Positions 1 through 5,814 of a stretch of 6,914 bases of DNA are shown here, piece after piece (within the stretch, counting starts at the first letter, position 1; every line of letters begins with the position of its first letter). The notes beneath the pieces are model-generated. The model searched no databases. It saw only the letters and a program-made list of their open reading frames with translations, and was not told where the DNA came from. The translations under genes and the position numbers were made by a program. Where the stretch lies: the NCBI GenBank assembly GCA_045580405.1, contig JAZNNT010000081.1, positions 1 through 6,914 on the forward strand, read 5' to 3'. This DNA is from SIG452 sp045580405 (GTDB lineage: Bacteria; Bacillota; Clostridia; UMGS1840).

Positions 1-470
1 AGGGCGGACAGGTAATCGGTGTTGGTGCAGGTCAGCAGTCCCGTATTCATTGTACCAGATTAGCAGGCAACAAAGCAGACGTTTGGTATCTGAGGCAGCA
101 TGAAAAAGTGTTGAACTTAAAATTCAAACCCGATATCCGCCGTCCCGATAGAGACAACACCATTGACGTGTATATTTCCGATGAATATATGGACGTTTTG
201 GCAGACGGTGTATGGGAACAGTTCTTCACCGAAAAACCGGAAGTGTTAACCCGTGAAGAAAAACAGCAATGGCTCAAAACTCAGTCCGGCGTTTCCGTTG
301 GTTCTGATGCATTCTTCCCCTTTGGTGATAATATCGAACGCGCCAGAAAGAGCGGTGTGGAATTTATCGCTCAGCCCGGAGGTTCCATCCGTGATGACCA
401 TGTAATTGATACTTGCAACAAATACGGTATTGCAATGGTATTCACCGGTAACCGTTTATTCCATCATTAA
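1..470 (+). CDS. purH: AICAR formyltransferase, C-terminal part (5' end outside window)
   Basis: The enzyme transfers a formyl group from 10-formyl-tetrahydrofolate to AICAR, giving FAICAR, the penultimate step of de novo IMP synthesis in the cytosol. Only the last 155 residues are present; the first full codon is at position 3. The family's C-terminal signatures are visible: GAGQQSR near the start, then DAFFPF, QPGGSIRDD and a VFTGNRLFHH end. Between GAGQQSR and DAFFPF there are about 80 residues, roughly 50 to 70 more than I expect in the bifunctional PurH of Bacillus or E. coli. From memory this long form is the free-standing formyltransferase of about 390 residues found in many Clostridia, where IMP cyclohydrolase is a separate protein. 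The upstream part is not visible, so single-domain status is inferred. The purD gene follows 76 bp downstream. The symbol purH is used loosely. Confidence 0.93.
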   Translation, partial: GGQVIGVGAGQQSRIHCTRLAGNKADVWYLRQHEKVLNLKFKPDIRRPDRDNTIDVYISDEYMDVLADGVWEQFFTEKPEVLTREEKQQWLKTQSGVSVGSDAFFPFGDNIERARKSGVEFIAQPGGSIRDDHVIDTCNKYGIAMVFTGNRLFHH

Positions 471-482
471 AATAAGAAAAAG

Positions 483-511
483 ATAGGGGATTTTTATTAA
501 AAATTCCCTAT
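483..511 (+). terminator. purH-purD intergenic hairpin, possible attenuator
   Basis: Arms 483-495 and 499-511 pair over 13 bp, with one G-U pair and a three-base ATT loop. The following tract, TTCCTTTTG, is U-rich but broken by two C residues. As an intrinsic terminator it is therefore imperfect. It lies inside what looks like one purine operon, 13 nt after the purH stop and 36 nt before purD. Partial termination or RNA processing that sets the purH:purD ratio is as likely as full termination. No new promoter is obvious between the hairpin and purD. Confidence 0.5.
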
Positions 512-546
512 TTCCTTTTGATTAACGGATAGGAGAATGAAAGACA

Positions 547-1833
547 ATGAGTGAAAAAAATAAAAAAATCTTAGTAGTAGGTGGCGGCGGGAGAGAACAC
601 GCCATTATCAAATGCTTAAAACGGGATAATCCCGATTTGGATATTTACTGTGCACCCGGAAACGGCGGTATCAGTCAGCTTGCAACCTTAGTGCCCATCA
701 AAGCAACCGAAATTGACAAATTGGTGGCTTATGCCAAGGAAGAAGCCTTTGATATGGTCATGGTTGCACCCGATGACCCATTGGTATTAGGGTTGGTGGA
801 CGAATTGGAAAAAGAAGGCATCCGTGCTTTTGGTCCCCGTAAAAATGCGGCAATTGTGGAAGGCAGCAAAGCCTTTTCCAAAGAACTGATGAAAAAATAC
901 AACATTCCCACCGCAAAATATGAAACCTTCACCGATGCGGATTCTGCCATTTCTTACTTAAAAGCAGAAAATACTTATCCTGCAGTTATCAAGGCAGACG
1001 GATTAGCACTTGGCAAAGGGGTAATTATCGCACAGAATGAAGCAGAAGCAGTGGCGGCGGTAAATGAAATGATGGTGGATAAGGTGTTCGGTGCATCCGG
1101 CTCCACCGTGGTAATCGAAGAATTTTTAACCGGCCCCGAAATTTCTGTGCTGGCATTTACTGACGGTAAAACCGTGGTACCCATGGTTTCCGCACAGGAC
1201 CACAAACGCGCCTACGATAACGACGAGGGCTTAAATACCGGCGGAATGGGAACATTTTCGCCCAGCCGTGTATATAACGAGGATTTGGCAAAGGAATGTA
1301 TGGAAAACATCTTCCTGCCTACCATTAACGGGCTTCGCCAGGAAGGCAGACCCTTTAAAGGCGTTATCTACTTTGGGTTAATGGCAACCAAAAACGGAGT
1401 AAAAGTGATTGAATACAACGCCCGTTTCGGTGACCCGGAAACCCAGGTGGTTCTGCCTCGGTTAAAAACCAATCTGTTAACCATCTTTGATGCAATCATT
1501 GACGAACGCTTAGACGAAATCAACATTGAATGGCACGATAACGCTTGTGTTTGTGTGATTATGGCATCCGGCGGCTATCCCAAAGCATATAAAACCGGCT
1601 ACGAAATCACCGGTATGGACAAAGCGGAAGAAAAAGATAACATCTTTATTTATCATGCAGGCACCAAAGCCCAAGACGGCAAATTCTTAACCGCAGGCGG
1701 CCGTGTGATCGGTGTGACCGCAACCGGCAAAAACTTGGATGATGCCATCCGGGAAGCCTATGATGCAGTAGCGAAAATTTCTTTTACCGATGCTCATTAC
1801 CGTAAGGACATCGGCATTAAAAAGTATAATTAA
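547..1833 (+). CDS. purD: Phosphoribosylamine-glycine ligase (GAR synthetase)
   Basis: The enzyme joins glycine to 5-phosphoribosylamine using ATP, the second step of de novo purine synthesis. At 428 residues it is full length for PurD. Motifs in order: the N-domain GGGGREHA (12-19) and CAPGNGG (35-41); the ATP-grasp lysine segment KADGLALGKGV (149-159); the adenine-binding segment IEEFLTGPEIS (190-200); DHKRAYDNDEGLNTGGMG (218-235); and the metal and phosphate signature YNARFGDPETQ (290-300). The C-terminal domain carries MASGGYP (339-345). The segment APDDPLV (74-80) takes the place of the GPE.PLV seen in many homologues; I believe this variant is common in Clostridia. The ATG is set by AGGAG at 531-535, 11 nt upstream. 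It follows purH and runs into the methyltransferase gene after 12 nt, so the genes are probably one operon. Confidence 0.97.
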   Translation: MSEKNKKILVVGGGGREHAIIKCLKRDNPDLDIYCAPGNGGISQLATLVPIKATEIDKLVAYAKEEAFDMVMVAPDDPLVLGLVDELEKEGIRAFGPRKNAAIVEGSKAFSKELMKKYNIPTAKYETFTDADSAISYLKAENTYPAVIKADGLALGKGVIIAQNEAEAVAAVNEMMVDKVFGASGSTVVIEEFLTGPEISVLAFTDGKTVVPMVSAQDHKRAYDNDEGLNTGGMGTFSPSRVYNEDLAKECMENIFLPTINGLRQEGRPFKGVIYFGLMATKNGVKVIEYNARFGDPETQVVLPRLKTNLLTIFDAIIDERLDEINIEWHDNACVCVIMASGGYPKAYKTGYEITGMDKAEEKDNIFIYHAGTKAQDGKFLTAGGRVIGVTATGKNLDDAIREAYDAVAKISFTDAHYRKDIGIKKYN

Positions 1834-1845
1834 GAGGCGGTTTTC

Positions 1846-2973
1846 TTGAATAAACAAACCATACAAAAATTAAAATTATTCGGCAGTGGAATGCTCTCCC
1901 GCTGGGAGGAGAATCGATCGTTGTTTCTGGAAGTGAGCGGGACTTATAAGTCCGGAGCAGTAAATTATCCGTTCCGGTTGGATTTCGACGGAGAAGTCTA
2001 TCGTTTCACTTTCCAAAAGGAAACCGCTAAAGGTGAGTTTCCAAAACTGTTTAACTCTCTTTTGGAGCAGGCAAATCTCTACGATGAACTGGAGCTTATC
2101 TACGCCGACCGTACAGGACGTCTCATTCTGCGGGCAGACGGAAAAAATGTGACCACCAAAAGCGATAATAAAGTGGTTGAAGTGGCAAAAAACGAAGCAA
2201 AACATCTCATTTCTCCCAAAGCGGCAAATAAGCTGTTAACTGTACTGGATTTTGTTACGGAGCAGGGGAAATTAAAAAATACCCATGTGAGAAAATTCAC
2301 CCAGGCGGAGCATTTTATCGAGTTGTTGGTGCCGTACCTTGAAAAATTACCCACCGACAGTGAAATTACCGTATATGATCTGGCTTGCGGAAAATCCTAT
2401 CTGTCCTTTTTCTTGAATTTCTACCTTTGTGATGTGTTAAAAAGAAGATGTCGCATTGTTGGGGTGGATATCAGAGAAGATGTGGTGGAAGCCTCCAAAA
2501 AAATCCGTGACGAACTAAAGTATTATAATATGGATTTCTATTGTGCTGATATTTTGGAGTTTACTCCACCCACACGGATGGATGTAGCAATTTCTTTACA
2601 CGCTTGTGATGTGGCAACGGATTTTGCCATTGCGGCTGCAGTAAATAACGGTGCTAAAGTGTGTGCCATTGCTCCCTGTTGCCATAAGGAGTTCTTACCC
2701 ACCATCGCTAACGAGGAGCTTTCCTATTTGTTTGAAAACGGAATTTTCAAAAAGCGGTTTTCCGATTTATTAACCGATGTTTATCGGGTAAAAACGCTGG
2801 AGGAACATGGTTACAATGTTACCGCAACAGAGTTTGTGTCCCCCTTGGAAACTCCTAAAAATCTGCTCATTTTAGCGGAGAAAACGAATACCAATCACAA
2901 AAACAAAGAATCTACCCAAAAAATGAAAAAAGCATTTTCCGTAGATCCGATTTTAGAAAAACTCATCTTTTAA
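1846..2973 (+). CDS. Class I SAM-dependent methyltransferase, METTL25/TRM13-like (Methyltransf_32 type)
   Basis: This is a two-part protein of 375 residues. Residues 1 to about 110 form a basic, beta-rich region with no motif I recognise. Residues 150 to 345 form a Rossmann methyltransferase: SAM-binding YDLACGKSYLS (177-187), the acidic end of strand 2 VGVDIRE (205-211), ADILEF (234-239), SLHACDVATD (250-259) and APCCHKE (276-282). The CDVATD plus APCCH pair is characteristic, to my knowledge, of the family that includes eukaryotic METTL25 and the tRNA methylase TRM13. An RNA substrate is possible but not shown. The C-terminal tail (346-365) is rich in Lys, Asn and Thr. The start is a TTG with GAGG at 1834-1837, 8 nt upstream; the next Met (residue 16) has no such site. 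It lies 12 nt after purD and 27 nt before the amidohydrolase gene. Confidence 0.85.
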   Translation: MNKQTIQKLKLFGSGMLSRWEENRSLFLEVSGTYKSGAVNYPFRLDFDGEVYRFTFQKETAKGEFPKLFNSLLEQANLYDELELIYADRTGRLILRADGKNVTTKSDNKVVEVAKNEAKHLISPKAANKLLTVLDFVTEQGKLKNTHVRKFTQAEHFIELLVPYLEKLPTDSEITVYDLACGKSYLSFFLNFYLCDVLKRRCRIVGVDIREDVVEASKKIRDELKYYNMDFYCADILEFTPPTRMDVAISLHACDVATDFAIAAAVNNGAKVCAIAPCCHKEFLPTIANEELSYLFENGIFKKRFSDLLTDVYRVKTLEEHGYNVTATEFVSPLETPKNLLILAEKTNTNHKNKESTQKMKKAFSVDPILEKLIF

Positions 2974-3000
2974 TTCCCATAGCGAAGAAAGGCGCATACC

Positions 3001-3789
3001 ATGAAAATCATTGACTGTCACTGTCATATTTACCCCCAAAAAATTGCCGAAAAGGCGGTAAAAGCCATTGGTGATTTTTACGATATTCATATGCATTGTG
3101 GGGGCACCTGCGAGGACCTTTTATCTGAATGGAAGCAGTATGGTGTGGATAAAATGCTGATTCATTCCACCGCAACCCGTCCCGATCAGGTTTCTCACAT
3201 CAATCAGTTTTTGCTGGGGGAACTGGCAAAAAACAACGATTTTATCGGTTTTGGAACCTTGCATCCTGAGTATGAAGATAACGAAGGAGAAATTGAAAAA
3301 CTGGTTACAAGCGGCGTAAAAGGAATTAAATTCCATCCCGATTTCGGAAAGATTGATATTTTATCTCCCGAAATGTATCATATTTATGATATGATGTCCG
3401 GCCGTCTTGCCATCATGTTCCATGTGGGGGACTACCGTTATGATTATTCTCATCCAACGAAGATTAAAAAGATTCTTCGGGATTTTCCCAATCTGACGGT
3501 CATTGGCGCTCACTTGGGAGGATACTCCACCTGGGAGGATTCCATGGATGTTCTCTGCGGAGAGAATATCTATTTTGATACCTCCTCCACCTTGGAATTT
3601 ATCTCTCCCGAACTGGCTATGAAAATTATCAGAAATCATGATATGGATAAAATTTTATTCGGTACAGACTATCCCATGTGGCATATCAAAAAGGAAATTG
3701 AAAACATCGAAAAATTGCCCTTGTCTGATGACGAAAAAGAAAAGATTTTCTATCAGAACGCGGAAAAACTGTTAGGATTAACTAAATAA
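3001..3789 (+). CDS. Metal-dependent amidohydrolase (Amidohydro_2 family, TIM barrel)
   Basis: A 262-residue single-domain protein with the motifs of the amidohydrolase-2 group (aminocarboxymuconate-semialdehyde decarboxylase and gamma-resorcylate decarboxylase relatives). The metal-binding HxH is in DCHCHIYP (H7 and H9). GIKFHPDF (108-115) supplies a further His in the position where the superfamily has a Lys or His. MFHVGD (139-144, H141) and GAHLGG (169-174, H171) give the ligands at strands 5 and 6, and FGTDYP (220-225) holds the catalytic Asp223. The family covers hydrolases and non-oxidative decarboxylases, so the substrate cannot be named from sequence. The ATG is preceded by AGAAAGG (2986-2992) at 8 nt. 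It is the last gene before a strong terminator and is probably transcribed with purD and the methyltransferase. A role in purine metabolism is not indicated by its motifs. Confidence 0.88.
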   Translation: MKIIDCHCHIYPQKIAEKAVKAIGDFYDIHMHCGGTCEDLLSEWKQYGVDKMLIHSTATRPDQVSHINQFLLGELAKNNDFIGFGTLHPEYEDNEGEIEKLVTSGVKGIKFHPDFGKIDILSPEMYHIYDMMSGRLAIMFHVGDYRYDYSHPTKIKKILRDFPNLTVIGAHLGGYSTWEDSMDVLCGENIYFDTSSTLEFISPELAMKIIRNHDMDKILFGTDYPMWHIKKEIENIEKLPLSDDEKEKIFYQNAEKLLGLTK

Positions 3790-3796
3790 TTATGAT

Positions 3797-3831
3797 AAAA
3801 AACGGCAGACATGTTGTCTGCCGTTTTTTTT
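3797..3831 (+). terminator. Strong intrinsic terminator of the purine-methyltransferase-amidohydrolase operon
   Basis: Arms 3797-3811 and 3815-3829 are perfectly complementary over 15 bp. The GC-rich part is CGGCAGACA, the loop is TGT, and the 3' arm ends in a run of eight T residues. It starts 7 nt after the amidohydrolase stop. The A-tract in the 5' arm means it could also act on transcripts from the other strand. Confidence 0.93.
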
Positions 3832-3845
3832 GTATGGAAAAAAGA

Positions 3846-3874
3846 TTGATTTTTATAAAAAAACGTGGTATACT
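3846..3874 (+). promoter_or_regulatory. Sigma-A promoter of the structured RNA / lipoprotein unit
   Basis: The -35 element TTGATT (3846-3851), a 17-nt spacer and the -10 element TATACT (3869-3874) form a near-consensus housekeeping promoter. The TGG directly before the -10 is an extended -10 element. The expected start is near 3881, the first base of the 21-bp closing helix of the RNA that follows. The -35 lies 15 nt after the terminator of the upstream operon, so this is an independent transcription unit. Confidence 0.85.
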
Positions 3875-3880
3875 GTAAAT

Positions 3881-4102
3881 ACCACAACAATAATTTCAAA
3901 ACGAGCATTTTAGATATTTTTACGAATATCTTTTTTTCGCGTTACCTATAATATTATGCAACCGTTTGTGTTTTGTAAAAGACGCAGGCTTTAATATGGT
4001 ATGGTTGTGTAATATTCATATTTTGAGATTATTGTTGTGGTGACATGAAATCGAGCCGGCGTTTTTTAATGCGTGGTGAGATTTCTTGCCACGCATTTTT
4101 TT
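3881..4102 (+). ncRNA. Unclassified structured RNA (small RNA or 5' leader of the lipoprotein gene)
   Basis: The 5' end is predicted from the promoter and the 3' end from a terminator. The first 21 bases (3881-3901) pair with 4021-4041; the outer 14 pairs are perfect Watson-Crick and the inner seven include one G-U. Inside lie three helices. One is a weak 7-bp hairpin (3912-3918 with 3925-3931) followed by a T run. The second is a 14-bp helix (3950-3963 with 4003-4016, two G-U pairs), extendable to 3947/4020 with a bulged C at 4017. The third is an 11-bp helix (3964-3974 with 3979-3989) capped by a GUAA loop of the GNRA type. A 13-base bulge (3990-4002) separates the last two. No reading frame with a ribosome site is seen. 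A 26-nt linker with an unusual GC-rich core, GAGCCGGCG (4053-4061), leads to the terminator. I do not recognise the class. It could be a divergent 6S-like RNA, a riboswitch-like leader or a new RNA. Confidence 0.68.
4068..4102 (+). terminator. Intrinsic terminator after the structured RNA
   Basis: AATGCGTGG (4068-4076) pairs perfectly with CCACGCATT (4089-4097). The 12-base interior can add several weaker pairs, and T residues run from 4096 to 4102. It ends the RNA 72 nt before the lipoprotein start codon. This is the position of either a small-RNA terminator or the expression platform of a leader RNA. The 3' arm core ACGCA can also pair with TGCGT just downstream (4102-4106), so alternative folds exist. 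Confidence 0.82.
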
Positions 4103-4174
4103 GCGTGAGCCTTTAGAAAGGAGTTTTTTATTTTATACACCACAAATATTCTATGAAAGAAAGGAATTGAAAAC

Positions 4175-4702
4175 ATGAAAAAAATTTTGGCGTTATTATT
4201 GGTTGCAGTAATGACGTTAAGTCTTTGTGGTTGCGGAAACGGTAAAAAAACAGTTGTTTTGACACTGGACAATATTCGTCAGTACTTAGATGTGAAGGGA
4301 ACGGTAGTATCCTGTGAAACAAATCAGGGAGCATTAATTCTGCCTTATGCAGTGAATCGTGGTGATGCAACGATTGAGATTGCTACCCAAAATGATAGCG
4401 GAGCTATCTTTAAAAAAGTAACCTTGACTTGTGAAGTGGAAATAGGTGGAGGTGGCAATTTCGGTTGGGAATTTGTGGATGGTAATATTCCATCCGAAAC
4501 TCGTGGAACTGTAGAAGCAGGATGCAATGATAATTATAAAACTGTGAAAATTGATTTATCTCACGATGGTACAGGTGCTGTCACCGAGGATTTAAAATTA
4601 GCACTTTATACTGATGAAAATCACGTGAAGTTTGCAGATTTAGACGATAGGAATATCAGTGTGAACATTATCAATGTGGTAGGATCTGCGGAAATTTCCT
4701 AA
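4175..4702 (+). CDS. Small predicted lipoprotein of unknown function
   Basis: I do not recognise this 175-residue protein. It begins with a lipoprotein signal peptide: MKK, a hydrophobic stretch (4-17), and a lipobox LCGC with the lipidated Cys at residue 20. It should therefore be anchored on the outer face of the membrane. The mature part alternates short strand-like segments with Gly, Asn and Asp turns (for example 26-31, 64-70, 82-89, 122-128 and 160-172), suggesting a small beta-sandwich. A GGGG run sits at 91-94. Cysteines at 47, 86 and 117 could form a disulfide. The mature protein looks acidic. The ATG has AAGGAA (4161-4166) at 8 nt. It is alone between the structured RNA and a bidirectional terminator, so the promoter at 3846 is its best candidate, through readthrough of 4068-4102. 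A weak alternative promoter is TTTAGA (4112-4117), 16 nt, TATACA (4134-4139). Confidence 0.85.
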   Translation: MKKILALLLVAVMTLSLCGCGNGKKTVVLTLDNIRQYLDVKGTVVSCETNQGALILPYAVNRGDATIEIATQNDSGAIFKKVTLTCEVEIGGGGNFGWEFVDGNIPSETRGTVEAGCNDNYKTVKIDLSHDGTGAVTEDLKLALYTDENHVKFADLDDRNISVNIINVVGSAEIS

Positions 4703-4739
4703 ATGTAGTTTATTCTAAAAGAAGCATACGAATGAAATA

Positions 4740-4771
4740 AAAAATGCAGTAACATATGTTACTGCATTTTT
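4740..4771. terminator. Bidirectional terminator (perfect 32-bp palindrome)
   Basis: Bases 4740-4755 and 4756-4771 are exact reverse complements. The core is TGCAGTAACAT, with A residues on the left and T residues on the right, giving a U-run on both transcripts. It sits between the + strand lipoprotein stop (4702) and the minus-strand divIC stop (4785) and can end both converging units. Because the symmetry leaves no loop, the innermost bases must open in the RNA hairpin. Confidence 0.9.
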
Positions 4772-4784
4772 AGTTGGTTAACAA

Positions 4785-5066
4785 TTATTGATGTTCGCCG
4801 TCTACAAACAGGATTTCGCCTTCTTTTAAGTAGTTTAAATTTCCTCTGGCGATAGATTCAATGGTTTTCTGACTGCTGGCTTTTTCGTCCAACCGGTTCA
4901 GTTCTTCCTGCTTTGCCAGTTCATATTCAATTTTCTGCTGGTAAACAATTTCTTCCTGACGGAGTGCTTCAAAATCCTGATAGGTTGTGAAATGCAGGAA
5001 GGAGAAGTAGGCAACCATTGCTACCAATCCGAAAATCCATAGATTTTTCCGTTTGAAAAACTTCAC
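4785..5066 (-). CDS. divIC: Septum formation initiator DivIC (FtsB/DivIC family)
   Basis: A bitopic membrane protein of the divisome; in Bacillus it acts with FtsL and DivIB at the septum. The 93 residues show the family layout: a short basic cytoplasmic tail (MKFFKRKN), one membrane span (about 9-26), an extracellular heptad-like coiled coil rich in Glu and Gln (about 32-63), and a short C-terminal motif ending YLKEGEILFV (79-88), matching the usual Gly-Glu-Ile pattern. The GTG start is supported by AAAGGA 9 nt upstream, inside the end of yabQ; the intergenic gap is 4 nt. Position after yabP and yabQ matches Bacillus and Clostridia, which supports DivIC over other short coiled-coil proteins. 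A sigma-A promoter within yabQ (5195-5223) probably drives it in growing cells. Confidence 0.92.
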   Translation of the reverse strand: MKFFKRKNLWIFGLVAMVAYFSFLHFTTYQDFEALRQEEIVYQQKIEYELAKQEELNRLDEKASSQKTIESIARGNLNYLKEGEILFVDGEHQ

Positions 5067-5070
5067 AGGC

Positions 5071-5526
5071 TCAAATCCTTTTCATTAGTTTCCGGTGTTT
5101 TTTGCATGTCTGGAGTTTTTGATGACTCCATTTTTTACCAAACCGCATCAAACGGCTAAAAGGTCTTCCAATAAACACCACACCAGTTTTTATCATTATA
5201 GCAAAGAATTGTACACTTGTAAAGAGTAATTTGAAAAAAAACAGGAAAAAATATGCGATTTTCTCAGAAATTCCGACAAAATATCCGCAAAGAGACCATA
5301 AATAGAAGAGAAGTCCTATACCAACTCCAATCAGTTCATAGAATCGAAACTTCTGATCTCCTGTCAGCAGAAATAAAAAAATGCAGACGCTAAGAGCAAA
5401 CATCCAGAATATAAGGTCCAAAAGAAAAGTCAGCGCAGTTTTTTTCAGCTGATGCCGCATAGATTTTAAAATATCATAACAAAAGCCCAATAAAAGTCCG
5501 CACAGGATATCGAATACGAAACTCAC
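5071..5526 (-). CDS. yabQ: Spore cortex protein YabQ
   Basis: Membrane protein needed for spore cortex formation in Bacillus subtilis, located in the outer forespore membrane; its molecular activity is not known. This copy has 151 residues. The family start LLLGFCYDILKSMRH (11-25) is clear, then hydrophobic spans at about 32-54, 63-83 and 88-115. The C-terminal tail (120-151) is strongly basic with many Lys, Arg and His. The N-terminus looks a little shorter than usual, starting almost directly at the first span. No in-frame start exists further upstream because the yabP stop lies in the same frame five codons before. The GTG start has AAGGAG 8 nt upstream, overlapping the yabP stop TAA, so translation is coupled. 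In B. subtilis the gene is under sigma-E. Confidence 0.87.
   Translation of the reverse strand: MSFVFDILCGLLLGFCYDILKSMRHQLKKTALTFLLDLIFWMFALSVCIFLFLLTGDQKFRFYELIGVGIGLLFYLWSLCGYFVGISEKIAYFFLFFFKLLFTSVQFFAIMIKTGVVFIGRPFSRLMRFGKKWSHQKLQTCKKHRKLMKRI
5195..5223 (-). promoter_or_regulatory. Sigma-A promoter inside yabQ, upstream of divIC
   Basis: Reading the minus strand, TTTACA (5223-5218), a 17-nt spacer and TATAAT (5200-5195) form an almost perfect housekeeping promoter. The TGC before the -10 is an extended -10 element. The start would be near 5188, giving a leader of about 120 nt to the divIC GTG. The bases also encode ordinary YabQ residues (FFAIMIKT), so coding constraint could produce them by chance, but the match is unusually complete. 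Confidence 0.7.
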
Positions 5527-5538
5527 AAACGATGCTCC

Positions 5539-5814
5539 TTAACGAAAAATACTTTTGAAAAAGCTTTCCCGTTTCGGCGCTGAATCCCGTTGGTAGGAAA
5601 GTTGGTCAAAGTTTCCTTTTGCTACAATTTCGCCGGTATCCAGCGACAGTTTTTCTACCTTCAGATCGCTCCCTTTTACGGTGAGCATTCCCAAATGTGT
5701 TTCCAACGTAATTTCTTCTTCATCAAAGGTGAGAATATCCAGAACCCCGGAAACAGAGAGCTTTTCTCTGTTTTCTAAGATAATATTCTGAATCACATTT
5801 TTTTCATTTGCCAT
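5539..5814 (-). CDS. yabP: Sporulation protein YabP
   Basis: Small sporulation protein of the YabP/YqfC family, required for efficient spore formation in Bacillus; its biochemical role is unknown. From the chosen start it has 91 residues. The family core is seen at 16-67: REKLSVSGVLDILTFDEEEI, then TLETHLGMLTVKG and a closing LSLDTGEIVAKG, a run of beta strands. The tail (74-91) is basic. An in-frame ATG at 5823 would add three residues, but the ribosome site AAAGG (5828-5824) abuts it; the ATG at 5814 has that site at 9 nt, so 5814 is preferred. The gene overlaps the membrane-protein gene upstream by 22 nt and is followed after 12 nt by yabQ. Confidence 0.92.
   Translation of the reverse strand: MANEKNVIQNIILENREKLSVSGVLDILTFDEEEITLETHLGMLTVKGSDLKVEKLSLDTGEIVAKGNFDQLSYQRDSAPKRESFFKSIFR

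Noticed and set aside
1876..2205. Antisense reading frame of 109 codons inside the methyltransferase gene
   Set aside because: No family resemblance, no ribosome site, and it lies wholly opposite a well-supported gene.
3912..3938. The AT-rich hairpin followed by T residues as an independent terminator
   Set aside because: The 7-bp stem is only A-T pairs apart from one G-C, which is too weak for efficient termination. It is better seen as a side hairpin of the structured RNA.
3945..4016. A cyclic-di-GMP-I (GEMM) riboswitch, because GACGCA follows a GNRA-capped helix
   Set aside because: The rest of the aptamer is missing: no second hairpin with a tetraloop receptor and no GCAAA/GCC core in the right order. 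The resemblance is limited to a few bases.
3881..4041. A clear call of 6S RNA
   Set aside because: The overall rod shape and the paired ends fit, but the central bubble does not, and the transcript continues about 60 nt past the closing helix to a terminator. Kept only as an alternative.
4130..4171. Tiny upstream reading frames (ATT start at 4130, ATG at 4154) as leader peptides
   Set aside because: They are five to eight codons, one needs an ATT start, and the ATG has no properly spaced ribosome site. Nothing regulatory is visible in their codons.
3832..4174. A purine-linked riboswitch (ZTP or purine aptamer), given the nearby pur genes
   Set aside because: The conserved ZTP CCGCCUGGGC-type loop and the purine aptamer three-way junction bases are absent, and the RNA lies after the purine operon's terminator.
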